Positions 49,613 to 62,042 are shown, numbered from the stretch's first letter. The stretch: DNA of 64,000 bases from Symbiodinium natans (GCA_905221605.1 CAJNDS010002179.1:1293026-1357025); one strand, 5' to 3'. The notes: a model not told the origin generated them from the sequence alone. A program made the numbers and translations.

Positions 49613-49705
49613 ACCCTAAACCCTAAACCCTAAACCCTAAACCCTAAACCCTAAACCCTAAACCCTAAACCCTAAACCCTAAACCCTAAACCCTAAACCC
49701 TAAAG
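49613..49705 (-). repeat. Telomere-type repeat block (CCCTAAA on plus)
   Basis: Thirteen nearly perfect copies. Confidence 0.98.
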
Positions 49706-50061
49706 GGATTTTAAGAATCAGAAGCCGATCGGCTCGGGGCTTCCGGGGTCCAAAGGTGGGCAACTCGGGGTCCATGGGCTTCGGGATGCGAGTGCTTGAG
49801 GGCCCAAGAGTGTGCTACGTGCCCAGGGGTTTGGGGTTTGGGGTTTAGGGTGAGGAGGGGCTGCTGGGTTTTGGGGGGGCTGGTTGTGCCGACGGCATGT
49901 GCAATGGTGCCTCTTTTGCAAGGGGTTTAGCGGGTTTAGGTTTCGTATTGGGGTGGCGCATGCTTCGCGTTTCGTCTCTTGACATGTGGTGGGAGTCATT
50001 TTTGGAGGGTCCACCTGTCTGTATAGTTGAACAGGATCCCCAGCTTTTGATTTCAACATGA

Positions 50062-50162
50062 ACTACCATTTGCTTAAGAGCCCCCCAAAAACACAGGACA
50101 AGAATCCCTGTACTGCCTTATCAGGAAGAATGTTTTGGGGTGGTTCTTAAGCAAATAGTGGT
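50062..50162. mobile_element. Foldback element family A, copy 3
   Basis: ACTACCATTTGCTTAAGAGC at the left and GGTTCTTAAGCAAATAGTGG at the right. About 100 bp; the best-preserved short copy. Confidence 0.8.
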
Positions 50163-50737
50163 CAAAGTTGCACCCTCGATGTGCTGGAAGGCCCGACCCA
50201 GAAGAGGAGAAGAAGCAGTCGGCACTCGAAGAGTTCTCCTCCTCAGCTTTGTAAGCAGGGTTCTTCAGGGAGGGGTTCATAGTTCATGGGGGTACCTAGG
50301 CAACCTGAGGGAAGCTTGGGGAGTAGTAGAGAGCACTAGGGAACCTTGGGTTATATGCCCCTTGAAACCCCCCTCCCTTAAGAACCCTATAAGCTTTCAT
50401 CGTTTTATTGTCGCAGGCTGGGTGTGTAGGGCTTGGTGCGTTAGTTCAGAAGAGCTACCAGACCTTGCCATCGGCAAACGAAACCGCAGGACAAGCATGA
50501 CGAACACCTGTGAGTGGGTGAACGGCAGGAATGGCGATGGGTGAGATGAACTAGCCTAGTCAGGAAACCCCAGACCCCAAGCCCCTAAGCCTTTTAAAAC
50601 GCGCCCTTACTCTTACTCTTACTCTCACTCTTTGTCTTACTCTTCATTACTCTTTTTCTTCTTCTTCTTCTTATGATTATTAGAAATACTTAATATATGT
50701 ATGTACTATACATAGGTGGTAAGCCAAGCCAAGATTG

Positions 50738-50835
50738 AAGACAAAAGCCCAGCTCCAGGAGCTCCTGTGGCCGAGGTTGTTTGCCGAGCGCGCGCCCGTG
50801 GACGATCTCCTGGCCTCGCCAGGGGGGCCCAGAGG
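50738..50835 (+). CDS. Candidate exon, unknown
   Basis: Reads KAQLQELLWPRLFAERAPVD then DLLASPGG, a helix-like, protein-like peptide. A TTTAGGG block starts about 15 bp later. No family recognised. Confidence 0.3.
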
Positions 50836-50849
50836 GTCTCCCCCCCTTT

Positions 50850-50951
50850 TTTTAGGGTTTAGGGCTTAGGGTCTAGGGTTTAGGGTTTAGGGTTTAGGGT
50901 TTAGGGTTTAGGGTCTAGGGTTTAGGGTTTAGGGTTTAGGGTTTAGGGTGT
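50850..50951 (+). repeat. Telomere-type repeat block (TTTAGGG on plus)
   Basis: About 14 copies, with TCTAGGG variants; another block at 51031-51081. Confidence 0.97.
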
Positions 50952-51566
50952 TCAGGGGCGGCTCTCGTCTACCTGGTAGCCCAGAGGTACCCTGTCACCC
51001 TTTTTCTTGGCTCTAGTGTCCCTGAGAAAGCTTTAGGGTTTAGGGCTCAGGGTTTAGGGTTTAGGGTTTCGGGTTTCGGGTCGCCTACCAAGTGTAAGAA
51101 CCATATCAGACTAGACCACTATGAAAGAAGAATAATCCTGACAGTGTATAAAGCCATAAATCCCAGGCCCGTGCCAAGAAGGTCGGGGGCAAGGGGTAAT
51201 GGGAAGTAGGGCAGTGAGTCTTTCAACGCTGTATGCCTGTGTGAGACTGGGTACACGTCTAAAGCCCCAACTTTCAGGGGCGCCCAGTCTAACAGCTCCT
51301 CTCCACATGATGGTGGCCTTAGTCGGGTGGGGGTCGGCTGCGTGGCGACGTCACCTCGCAGATAAGCCGTGTCACAAGGTGTAGAGCTGAGTAAGTTAGA
51401 GTGTTTCTTTCGAGCTTTCGGTTTGCAGTTTCGGGTTTGATGTATAACTTGGGTCGGAGAGTCTGAGGCTTACATGCAAAAGGAACGAGGGTTTAGAGCT
51501 TGAGGTTTCGGGAGTTTTCTGGCTCAAGATTTGCAGGTTGAGGGGCACAAAAAGGTCGAGCAACAA

Positions 51567-51801
51567 GGAGGGTTTAGGGTTTATAGGGTATAGGGGTTTG
51601 GGGTTTAGGGTTTAGGGTTTAGGGTATAGGGTATAGGGTATAGGGTTTAGGGTTTAGGGTTTCAGGTTTAGGGTTTAGGGTTCAGCTCCCAGGTTCGAAA
51701 AGGGGATGTTCCGGCACCTGCGGGTCGCAACTTCCGGATTCCTAAGCCCTAAACCCTAAGCCCTAAGCCCTAAACCCTAAACCCTAAACCCTAAACCCTG
51801 A
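51567..51801. repeat. Two facing telomere-type blocks
   Basis: TTTAGGG orientation at 51567-51684 and CCCTAAA orientation at 51741-51801, separated by 56 bp: a tail-to-tail inverted pair. Further TTTAGGG copies at 51896-51936. Confidence 0.93.
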
Positions 51802-52189
51802 GCCTTAGGAGCCCCGAGCCTTGGCTGGGGCTTCGATTCTTCCAGGGGCCCACCGTTGTCCAGCAGGGCTCAGACCCACAAGTCCACAAAGTTGGATTTA
51901 GGGTTTAGGGTTTAGGGTTTAGGGTTTAGGGTTTAGTCACTAGTAGTCGAGGATAGGCGGGCGTCTGGCAGTCAGCTTCAGTTGCAAACGGGTTTCGGGT
52001 TTAGGGTTTAGGGCCTAAACCCTAACCCCCAAACCCCAAACCCCAAGCAGCCGCTAAGGGTCGTCAGGGTCGTCTCTTGCTAAGCCCAGTCCGACTCGCG
52101 AAAGTCAGGTCGAGGCACGGAAGACACAAAGGAGGCCAGCCCATCTTCGCGGAGTTCTTGTTTAGGGTTTAGGGTTTAAGGGTTTAGGA

Positions 52190-55180
52190 ACTTAAAGTAA
52201 TTCTAGTAAGGGCAGAAGCTTATTTGCATGTACTTATAGCCCCAGTACGGCGACGCCCAGTCTTTCCGGCAAGACTGTTGTACCCTCGATTCATGCTTTT
52301 AGGGCTGAGGGTGTGTGTTACATTCTGCAAGAAGCGATCGACGAAGTCATGGGAGCGCACTATCCATGGACGACCGCCGGATGTAAAGCGCTGCAATCAT
52401 CCATTCGGTTTACTGAGCACTCAGGGACGTAGCTCAGGAATTGTAGGTCTTTGAGCTCATGTTGGGACGACCTCCTCTGGGCCCTGAAGTCCCCTCAACT
52501 GCAAGGTTGGAAGCACCGGAAGAACAGCGATCAGTGCGATCGCAGCCGGTCGCCGAAGCAGTGGGAGACAGGCCAAGCTGTGCGGGTTGACCGTTGAGTT
52601 TTAGGGCTTTTGCTACATAGGGTTCCGGCTTCAAAGGCTGCGAGAGATTTCGCGAGAACCGTTGTGTAAGCTGACGCCTAGAGTCTGGGTTCAACAAGGG
52701 CCTCGGGAAATTCAGGGCTCGCGGACATGCAGGCTGGTAGTACTCCTGCGGGAGAAGTTTAAAGTTGCTTGGGTTGTGTCGCTTGCTTGCATCGCTATGT
52801 TGACGCACGGCTGTTGAAGCAAACCTAAACCCTCAGACCCTGAAAAGTAGTTCGTGTGTATTTGTCATTTTTGCTGCCGTTGCATCCCAACGGATTTTAA
52901 GGGGTTGTGGCCCGAGGCCAGCAAGAAGACAAGAGCTGGCAGAAGCAGAGCTGGAAGGAAGAGGAGCATGAGGACTGGCGGTGCTCGTGGAGCTCCATTC
53001 AGTTCAGGGTTGAGGCGACTGACGGGTCTTCTTGGAGGGTCTAGTCTGCGTGGGGTGCCGAGGTTCCTCTTGCGGGGGTGCTCAGCGACTTGGCAGAAGG
53101 GGGGTGTCAGGACCGAATTTGAAGGGGAGGGGGGGGGATTTCCTGCAGGACTGGAGCAACAACAAGTGGGGCAACGATCGCAACAACAAGTGGCGACTTA
53201 GCGCAAATGGTGGAACCTTAATGTGCTCCATCGCACGCCACGCGTAAGGTTCACGAAATCATGGCTCCTGCTGTGTTACATGCCTTGCAACTAGCAAACA
53301 GTACCATAAAGACTCGTGATGATTCGCTCTTATGTCCAATTGCGCCGGAGGAGAGACTTGCCGGGCTCGTGCTTCTGGGATTCCCTGTTAACCACATGCC
53401 GAACTTCAGTTTAGGCTGTTGGCAATGCTGCCGGAAGACAAGGTTGATCTGGGTTAGCACAAGAACTCCCAAGACCAGAAGCAACTGCAACACTGCGGCA
53501 TGTGGAGCCGCCTTCTGGATCACCCGGCGCACAGCCACACATGGAAACACCGCGCTTTAGGAATCTCCCTGCTGTCGTCATCCCCTCCGGCCACCATCGG
53601 AGGCTTTGTTGGGGGTGTTAGGAGGGTTCAGGCTTCCTTGTTGCGAACACCGAAACCGAGGCTCACGACAAGGTGATGACATCACAAAAAAAAGGTTTCA
53701 TGAGTCTAATCTGATTGCGTCTTCCTGGCTTGGTGTTGAATCCTCAGGTGGTTTCGAGGCAAAAGGCGCGTTGAGGGCAACTGGGGTACCCAAAGCCGAC
53801 CCTCCTCCGAAGCTTTCAGAGGAATTCTCAACAACCCTAAAGCCCTAAAGCCTCAAACCCTAAAACCCTAAGAACCCTAGAACCCTTAAAACCCTAAAAC
53901 CCCTAAAAGCCCTAAACCCCCCCCCCCCCCAGCGTCTGGGTTCCTCCCAAGGAAGGGCTGGGAGGATTCGGGCAGCTCGAACAGCTGGCAAGGAGGCACC
54001 TTGGGTTTCGGGTTTGGGGTTTAGGGTTTAGGGTTTAGGGTTTAGGGGTTTGGGGTACCCTAAATTAAATATTCAGTTCCGTAGTGTAATAGGGATCCAA
54101 CCATCATCTTGACAGCCACCCGGGTTTTTTTGGGCCCTGGAGTTGCCCTGAACCCTAAACTGGCTTGAGAATTTTGAACCCCTGTTAAGGGAACCTGTTC
54201 AGAAGTGGTTTTCAAGGGCTTTAAAGCACCACTCAGCAAAACGAAAGGTTTTCGGTAGTTAACTAGTTAAACTTGGGCGTGAAGCCCTGAAGACGCGCAG
54301 AGAATGGCTCAGTTTGGGATCATGCCTGCCTTGGTGGGGATGTGGGGAGCGGGTTGAGGGTTTAGGGTTTAGGTTTTAGGGTTATAAACATAGCCAGAAA
54401 AAAAAAGAGATCTGGACAGGGCTTAGAGTTTAGAAAGTCCGAGCGGAGCCCTGGAGTAAGTGCTAGAAAGCACACGACGGCTCAAGAACTTGTAGAGCAA
54501 GAAGAGCCTGAACCCCCCCGAAGATCCTGTTTTCACAGACGGAACCTTTGGGAGTGGGGGGTGGGGTGTACTCCCTGTTAAGCTGCCTTCGAAACCCGGA
54601 ACCTTAAACCCTCAAGAGACGGAACCATGGGTGGGGGTGGGGTGTACTCCCCGTAGACTATATCTAAAAGGTTAGCTCTGTTAAGTTTCCTTCAAAACCG
54701 GAACCTGCAAATCCTAACATGCAGTGCCCACCAAAGGCTGGAAGAGCTGGAAGAAGGAGGAAGCGCCCCTCGCCTGCGCTTGGGGTTGAGGGGGTTGGGG
54801 GGGTGTAGGGTTTAGAGTTTAGGGCTTTGTCGGATAGAGACGTGCAGTCAGTGGTGCTGCTCCTCTGTGCATGTGCTGTGCATTGAGAGCCGCAACTCCC
54901 ATCCCCGGCCGACTGCCCAAGCCCGGATGCAATAAGGGTTTAGGGTTTGGGGCTTAGGGTTTAGGTGGCATGAAGGCGCATGAGTTGTTTGATTGCTAAG
55001 AATCTTTGGTTGGTATTATTACTTGTGGGCCCTTCTATTAAACTTATTATATGGGCCCTCAATGAGCAAGCCAAGTTTATGTCAGAATGGAGATGTATCG
55101 AAAAGAATACCGAAGCCAGATGTGTGAGTCAGAGAGATGGGGACACGGGAGAAGATGCCCGGGTCGGGAGGGTTTAGGGC
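52190..55180. other. Region without a supported gene
   Basis: Open frames at 53251-53560 exist on both strands and neither is convincing. A weak charged exon candidate at 52905-52990 (..RRQELAEAELEG..) and another at 54722-54780 (..QRLEELEEGGSAP..) are possible. Telomere-type blocks lie at 53835-53920 and 54005-54050. Confidence 0.4.
54537..54700 (+). repeat. Short tandem duplication (~80 bp)
   Basis: GACGGAACC..GGGGTGGGGTGTACTCCC occurs at about 54537 and 54618, followed in both cases by GTTAAG..CCTTC..AAAACC-type sequence. Confidence 0.6.
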
Positions 55181-55184
55181 TTAA

Positions 55185-55234
55185 TTCGGGTTTAGGGTTT
55201 AGGGTTTAGGGTTTAGGGTTTAGGGTTTAGGGTT
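55185..55234 (+). repeat. Telomere-type repeat block (TTTAGGG on plus)
   Basis: Seven copies. Confidence 0.96.
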
Positions 55235-55605
55235 ACCCCGTGGTCCTGTAGCCCAGCCGCAAGCAGTCTCGAGCAACGATGTATTATAATATTTCGCGGG
55301 ATGGGATTTGTTTTTCCCCTGGTCCCTGGGAATTGGTCATGAAGTCGAGGCACTGAGCCTGGAGTCCCTAAACCCTAAGGCCCTGAGCCCTAAACCCTAA
55401 ACCCTAAACCCTGCGAAAGTAGCAAGCTGAACGTTAGGGGCGTGCGATCTCAGAGACCTTGGAATGCGCTTCAAAGGAGCCCAGAGCCCTTTGGAAACCC
55501 TTTCCTAGCTTGGCCCTTGGGGTACTTCTGAATTGCAGAGGATCATATTGAATACCTACCCTAAACCCTAAACCCTAAACCCCAAAACACACCCAATTCA
55601 CAATT

Positions 55606-56280
55606 CGATTGCACGGGGGCCATCAGAGCAAATGCCGGTCGGTTCCCGTTGAAGCATTAGGATCTGTGTTATGGGTGGTATGGTGCCCCCCCTATTCTGG
55701 TGGCCCAGACGCTGTGCTCTGCATGACTGTCCCAAAGTTACTCCATACCACACGCTGTACATGGTTCCCCCAATTCGACACTGAGGCCTGCAGATTAATT
55801 CGACTGCACGAGGGCTGTCGGAGCACGTACCGGGGTGGTTCCGTTGCGGCGTTGGGATTGATGTTTGTGGTGTGATGCTTCCCCTTGGTAACCCCAAAAC
55901 TGTGCTCGGCAAGAATGCCCCGAAACCTACCCTCCGCCAACAAATGTGCATGATCCCCCGAATTCGATAGTCAACGTGGCCTGCAGTCCGATTGGATTGC
56001 AAGAAGGCCGTCGGAGCGGGTCCGTTTCTGTCACAGCGTTCGGGGCGATGTTGGGTGGGTTGTTGCTAGCCCTTGGTAGTATCCGACCCATGCTCCCGGT
56101 GCATGGTCCCCTCACGTCGTACATCGAGGCTTTCAATAAAGCACGAGGCCTGCAGCCCAAACCGGCTGCATGAGGCCTGTTGGAGCACGCGCCAGTCCGA
56201 CTTGGTTACAGTGTTAGGAGCGATGTCGGGTGGTTTGTTGCTAGCTCTTTGGTAGCCTCATGACCGTGCTCCGTGTATCA
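55606..56280 (+). repeat. Diverged four-unit satellite, period about 170-195 bp
   Basis: Units begin at about 55606, 55801, 55994 and 56163 with GATTGCACGGGGGCCATC, GACTGCACGAGGGCTGTC, GATTGCAAGAAGGCCGTC and GGCTGCATGAGGCCTGTT. Each continues with GGAGCA-type, GTTGCGGCGTTGGGA-type and CTTGGTA-type words. ORFs across it are by-products. Confidence 0.8.
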
Positions 56281-56289
56281 TTGTTGGGC

Positions 56290-58094
56290 GTTACAGCCGA
56301 GAGTTAGACTAGGAGTGCATGCTGATGTCTGAAGGGCAGGATAGATGGATAGACGCTGTGGGGCTGCCTCGCGACCCTTTCGAAAGTCCTTAGTGGTAGC
56401 ACTGCACGCGCCGGCAACCCCACCAGTTAATGACGCAGACCTTCGCCTGAAGGGGACTGGTCCGAAACCCTTTTCGTGATGCGCTCACAGAAGCGTGTCC
56501 ACTCCCGGAGACCTCGACTTAGGTGCTTGTGTGCGCGCAGTGCGGGTGGCGAAACCCTAAACCCTAAAGTTTCCCTAAAGTGAAGAGGGTGTTAAGAGCC
56601 AGCCTCAGCTCAGGGCGGAAGAGGAGTACCAGGAGGAAGAGGAGGTCGAGCAGGATTGGAAGCGGCAGCGGACACAGCGGCTCCCCGGACTTCTTGGATG
56701 GTTCGGAGCTTTTGTGTTGGGCTTCCTGGGCTCTGGTTCGGGATTCTTAAAGTAGATAAGCTTAAAAGAAGGGTACTATGTTGTGATTTATTTGTTCTAT
56801 GTGACCTTATTGTGGCTGCTCAGTCAAGTTCCTGAGCAAGAAAAAACAGCAATGATACAAAAACAAATTGTACAAATTTCTTTCCGCAAAATAATTGCAT
56901 GTTTGAGGAAATAAATACACTGCGGAAGCATGACTTCAATATATTAGCAATTCTATTGGTTTCAGTGAATTGAGTACAATGGATAGTAATATTACGCCAT
57001 TGAGTCATTCGGATGGAAAATGAATCCATGATTGACGTTCATGGGTTTGGGTTTGAAGGTCCTCTAAAGGAATAGGAGTGCCATGATAGGAGTATGTTAG
57101 GGAAACCCCTCAGGGGAAGTTTAGGGTTCAGCATGAGGTGGGTTTAGGACTTAGGGTTCAGGATGAGGTGTATGGCTACAGGGGACTTCCGCACAAGGCT
57201 TTGGCTGGTTGTCAAACTCCACTGAGGTTCAGGGCTTAAGTGTTTAGAGTTTAGGGTGTAGGGAGCGGGGTTACGGTTGAGGGTTTAGGAGGCTTGTTGA
57301 GGCATGCTGGTAGGTGGCGCTGTGTTGGCGACTACGTAGGTGCGCAGGTGCCAGGCAGCAGAATAAGACGCATAACAATCCGACCTCATCGATGCTGTGT
57401 TTCAAACTTGATGATGAGAGAGGTCGTTTGGTGCATCTAGTCTTTAGCACCTGGATCGATGCAGGTGTCAGCACGGACAGCCCACAATGATGACAAACAG
57501 GGCATTTCTATTCATGTCGCAGTTCCTTACCAGGAGACCCGACTTTTCAAGGAAGAGCACACACACTCACACAACTTGTACATAGAGGGGAGCAAAACAC
57601 AAGCATTGCGGATTTATGGTTTTGCGCTGTTTTGCGTATATCTGAATGAACATCATTCGACAATGGCTGCTGTAGCAGTTCGTTGCTAGAACGAATAACT
57701 GAGGCTTTGAGGTCACAGAGTCTCCTTCCAGTAACCTCAAGTTTTGGTGGTGTTTCAGGGGTGCCTTATGTACCTGCAAACCCATGACAGCCTCAATGTC
57801 CCAAAGGACGCACAAAAAGACCTTCAATATCCGAAGCACTGGATTCCCCCAACCCACCCCCCCCCCCCCCCCCCAAAAAAAAAAAAAAAAACGCAAAGAC
57901 CCGCCCAAGAGACCCCCCCAAGGACCCCCAAAAACCCGAGCAGCCCACTCCAGCCCAGGAACTACTCACCCAAGGCTGAGTGCTGCTTGTGGTTCTTTCT
58001 GCCTTAGGGCCTTAGGAGGGCTCCCCTCTGGGGTTGCTTTTGCGGGGCGTGTTAGGATTTTGTTGGGGGGTGTGGGGTTTTTTGTTTTGTGTGT

Positions 58095-58125
<31 letters not shown>

Positions 58126-58330
58126 GGTTGGGGCAAAAGTGCTAGGGTTTGTTAGGGTTTCAGGGTCGTTTTGGGGCTGGGCTTGGGCAACGTGCTGTCG
58201 GCTTTTTTGGGTTTAGGGTTTAGGGTTTGAGGGGTCAGGGACTTTGGGGTCTCTGGCTTAGGGCGAGCAAAGAGCACCCGTACCCAAGGATCCCTCCGCC
58301 TTTTGAACCGAAACATTCTCAGACCCTCAA
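56290..58330. other. Region without a supported gene
   Basis: Holds a charged exon candidate (56605-56695, ..EEYQEEEEVEQDWKRQR..), an AT-rich stretch (56760-57030), a protein-like minus-strand frame at 57567-57835 (..LVATNCYSSHCRMMFIQIYA..) that may be a gene fragment, and C/A and G homopolymers (57855-57890, 58109-58127). Confidence 0.4.
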
Positions 58331-58335
58331 GCCTC

Positions 58336-58432
58336 AAAGGCTCTTAACCCTAAACCCTAAACACTAAACCCTAAACCCCAAACCCTAAACCCCAAACCCC
58401 AAACCCCAAACCCTAAACCCTAAACCCTAATC
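58336..58432 (-). repeat. Telomere-type repeat block (CCCTAAA on plus)
   Basis: Thirteen copies with CCCCAAA variants. Confidence 0.96.
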
Positions 58433-58467
58433 CAAAAACAAAGATGCCATTGACAATGGCGTCCTCA

Positions 58468-58575
58468 AAGTAGCCAGGCCTACGTGCCCCGCTCGGTGTC
58501 GTTGTCGGGGCCACAGCGGCCACAGCCCCCCAAGCACCCGCCTCCGCCACAGGCAGGGCTCGCCCTGGCCGGGGC
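58468..58575 (+). CDS. Candidate exon, Pro-rich
   Basis: After AAAGTAGCCAG it contains ..PQPPKHPPPPQAGLALAG. Proline-rich. The acceptor word equals that at exon h and 46155. Confidence 0.25.
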
Positions 58576-58841
58576 TTAAGGGGGTTGGGGAAGCTCCCTT
58601 CTCTTTTTGTTCAAAGGTTGGAGGGGAGGCTTTTTTGATTATCTGTGGTTCAGTTGGCTTGGTTAGGGTTAAACCCTAAACCCTACACCCTAAACCCTAA
58701 ACTCTAAACCTTGTAGGTTTGGGAGGGCCCACAGACTTCTTGTAAAGGTTTGGCTTGGCTTTATGGCAGGGTGTCGGAGTCCGGCGGACCCTGATCCGTC
58801 TGCTACTCAGCCGCCACTCTAGGATGCCGAGTAGTGCACTT

Positions 58842-58930
58842 ATTCCCTTTTTGAGGGGTTTAGTTTCCCTTAGAATAACCCCTGTGAGCAGAAAAAGTGC
58901 ATCCTTTTTAATCCCAGGTTACCCGGCAAC
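58842..58930 (+). mobile_element. Interspersed repeat family F, copy 3
   Basis: CCCTTTTTGAGGGGTTTAGT..CTTAGAATAACCCCTGTG..CCAGGTTACCCGGCAAC, the fullest copy of this family. Confidence 0.55.
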
Positions 58931-59519
58931 CTAGTACTCCTCCGGTCCTTGGGGAACATGAAAACAGTGTCGTTTGTTCACCGCCCTCCGCGGGTCGCGA
59001 AACCAAGCTTGAAATGTAAAAACAAAGGCGCGCGGGACGGAGAGAGCGCGATGTCGACCACGAAATGCGCACGGGACGTGCACAAGAGCGTACTGAATCA
59101 CGTCGGACGGAGTACAACATCGTTCTCGGTGACTGTGTGTAGTCAAGCTTGCGGCTAGACGGTGGTGGCCCGATTTTGACCCAAAACGAATGCCGTGCCC
59201 AGGCGACGATACAAGTATGGATGAAGAAACCCTGCCAAACCTTAAAAATCAAACTCTAGCCGGTTCTGGAGTTGTGGAGGGCGAGCCTCACCAGACATGA
59301 AGAAGGTAGCAGAATCTGGAGCATGTTGCAGAAATCCCACTGGGGCTGCAAACGCTCTCGTGACGTTACGCGGCCCGAATCACCATCCCACTTCGGAAAT
59401 GAGCTGCCGGAGAGGAAGGTTCAGGCCGAAACCATCCACAGAGAGTGTAGCCCTAAACCCTAAACTACCCTAAACTACCCTTTTCTACCCCAGACTACCC
59501 TACCCTAAACTACCCTAAA

Positions 59520-59642
59520 CCCTCGTGATCTCGCAGCTCCGAGAGGCAGTCCAGGCACAGGCGAGCAAGGCCCAGCAGATCGTGGCATGGCAGGCGCAGG
59601 GGCAAAGGGCAAAGAGGATGAGAGCACTACAGGCTGCATAAT
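59520..59642 (+). CDS. Candidate exon, Gln/Ala-rich coiled coil, terminal
   Basis: After degenerate CCCTAAA repeats and GATCTCGCAG it reads LREAVQAQASKAQQIVAWQA then QGQRAKRMRALQAA and a stop (TAA). Helical and charged; it could be a last exon. No family recognised. Confidence 0.35.
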
Positions 59643-60119
59643 ATGAAGATGTAAAGGAGATTAGCGCATAATCACATGCTATATAGTAGTATGAGCAAGA
59701 GTATGAACGTATGACGAGACATTTTCTTATCATCACATTGTGATGTATAAAGAGTTATAGCAATATCAGAATAGAGTAATCTAATAATTTCAGAATATGA
59801 ACATCTTTAAGACGCTTGTTACGCGTGTGCAACAGCACCTGAGAGAAAATGTCAAGGAAGAGCCAAGACAACTAAAACAAGCGTGACTCAAGATTGAACC
59901 CCCCTAAGTATACCACAAGACCGGTTGTTGAGCTGGGGTTTTGAAGTCTGTGCCGTGACGCCAGCCGCAGCAGCCTGCGCAGCAGCCGCCACGCTTCGCA
60001 CGCCTTCAGCCGGCCCAGACGCCACCGGCGCCACCCAAGGCGAGGTCCTGGCCTAGTCGCTGTGCATCCCCCCATAAACCCTAAACCCTAAACCCTAAAC
60101 CCTAAAAACCCTAAACCAG

Positions 60120-60215
60120 TTGGAGCTGAGCAAGAGCCTCAAAAACGACTTCCGAAAGCCTGAAAGTCCAGTGGTGGAAGGCGCGGCCAAAGCTGCCTCA
60201 GGCGCCCCAGGCGGT
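60120..60215 (+). CDS. Candidate exon, unknown
   Basis: Directly after CCCTAAA repeats ending TAAACCAG (60076-60119) it reads LELSKSLKNDFRKPESPVVE then GAAKAASGAPG. Protein-like. A Gln/Pro-rich candidate (QQPAQQPPRFARLQPAQTPP) precedes at 59965-60050. Confidence 0.33.
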
Positions 60216-60430
60216 TTGCCTTCGCTGAGTGCTCTTTACAGTTTGGGGTTTAGGGATGCAATTGTCATCGTGCCAGCTGACGTACAGAGTCTGGGTTCAA
60301 AAAAGGGTTTAGGGTTTAGGGTTGAAGTGGGAGTTTCAGGGCCCAAAAGGGCATCCAGCACGGTGGAGCCCCCCCCCCCCCCCCCAACCGCGTGAGGGCA
60401 AGCCCTAAGCGCAGATCTCCTCTTTCGCAG

Positions 60431-60492
60431 GTGCGCCGCTTTGTGGAGACGACAGCGAGCCAGCACGAGCAGGACCGACAAGATCTCCTTTA
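60431..60492 (+). CDS. Candidate exon, unknown
   Basis: After CTCCTCTTTCGCAG, a strong acceptor-like tract, it reads VRRFVETTASQHEQDRQDLL then TAG, with TTTAGGG repeats starting at the stop. The donor could be within the repeat. Confidence 0.33.
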
Positions 60493-60638
60493 GGGTTTAG
60501 GGTTTAGGGTAAGATCACGCACCCAGAGCCCTAAGCCCCAAACCCGAAACCCGGGTTCAGAATTTACCCCCGGGCTTAGTAGGGAATGCGGGAATGAGGT
60601 ACCCAAAATACTCCCTTTTAGGGTACGTGTATGTATAT

Positions 60639-60639
<1 letters not shown>

Positions 60640-60684
<45 letters not shown>
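60640..60684. repeat. (TA)n microsatellite
   Basis: TATG/TA run. Confidence 0.93.
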
Positions 60685-60686
<2 letters not shown>

Positions 60687-61840
60687 GGATCAAGGCAAGG
60701 TGTGACCGACGATGTTTTCATCTCAGTTTGATTGAACGTGACACACCGCCGGCGGACAGCCCCGAACCACAATGTGACTGCCTGGCTTATGGGCTTCGGA
60801 CCCTAAACCCTAAACCCTAAACCCTATACCCTAAACTCCTCAACCCCTCAACCCCTCAACCCGCAACCCTCTGGGAGCCCAGAATTCTGAGACTGAGGAG
60901 CCCACCGACAACTGACAACAGAAAAAAAACCATAGTGCCACCCGTGCCATATCCAGAAGCCGCAGTCCCGGAATATGTATGTATGTGTGTACACAACTAT
61001 ATGTGCAGATGCACGAAAGGGTGTGTGTGTGTGTGTGCGCGCGCATTCTCTGTTCTTTGTTCCCCTTATTTGGTGGGACCCCAAGGACAAGGAGCTGCAT
61101 TCTAGCAATGGCCATAAACGGCCCAAAACCCTAAACCCAAAACCCTAAGAGAACAGACCATCTACACGAGAACACACCAGCTGGCTGCCAATTTGCCACG
61201 TTTCCAAATCAAATCCTTATACCCCAAGCCTGACCTTAGGGTTTATAGGGTTTGGGGTTTAGGGTTTAGGGTTCGTCCTCAACATTCCCCAACCTACGAT
61301 GAGCCTTTCATGGGCAACAGCTTCTACAGTTTGGCCGCACGTCTCGGAAGCCGGTCAGGTTCCGCTGCGGTCGGTCATGTGCTTCCGAATTGTGCCACTC
61401 CTGCTACCCCTAAACCCTAAGCCCCAAACCCTAAACCCTAAACCCTAGACCCAAAACCCTTAAGCCCCATCAACCTAGAACTGTTTCGGGCTTCGCACCT
61501 CGCCAGGCGCCACCGATATCCGCCCCGAAGCTGGGGCCCCCGAAGGCGTTTCGAGTGCCCGAGGCCCCTTGTTGAACTAGGTCGAGGGTTGAGTTTAACC
61601 CTAAATCCTAAACTAAACCCTTTTTGCTTCAGGGCTCCTGTGTCAGTTTAAACCCTAAAACCCAAACTCTTGCTGCCGCAGAGAGTGCGCGCAGAAACTC
61701 TTGCAACAGGGTTTAGGGTTGAGGGCATTCGGGTTCCATTGTTTGCTTGGGGCTTTTCAGGGAGGCTTGGTCTGTCAGAGCTTCTGGCTGTCAGGCTGGC
61801 GTCGCTAGGCCCGGCTAGATTCCCAATCCCTACAGCAATC

Positions 61841-61945
61841 TACTATTTGCTTAAGAACCCCAAAAGAATAAGAAATAATAATCCTACCCTTAATCAGGAA
61901 GAGTATTGTATTTCTTTTGGAGTTCTTAAGCAAATTTTAGTAATC
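61841..61945. mobile_element. Foldback element family A, copy 4
   Basis: TACTATTTGCTTAAGAACCC at the left and GAGTTCTTAAGCAAATTTTA at the right; the interior includes TTAATCAGGAAGAGTATT, as in copy 3 (TTATCAGGAAGAATG). Confidence 0.8.
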
Positions 61946-62042
61946 ACAGGAGCCCAATACCCCAGAACACTTAATAGAGCCGACCCTATGTGTCCTGCGT
62001 TTGCGGAGCTGCATGCGCCTTGCAACGCGACCCTTTGCGCAG

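Noticed and set aside
51500-51540. Second spliced-leader relic (TTTTCTGGCTCAAG)
   Set aside because: Only the last ~10 bases match; the rest differs.
53251-53560. ~100-codon frames on both strands
   Set aside because: Neither strand shows a recognisable pattern and no splice or start context favours one.
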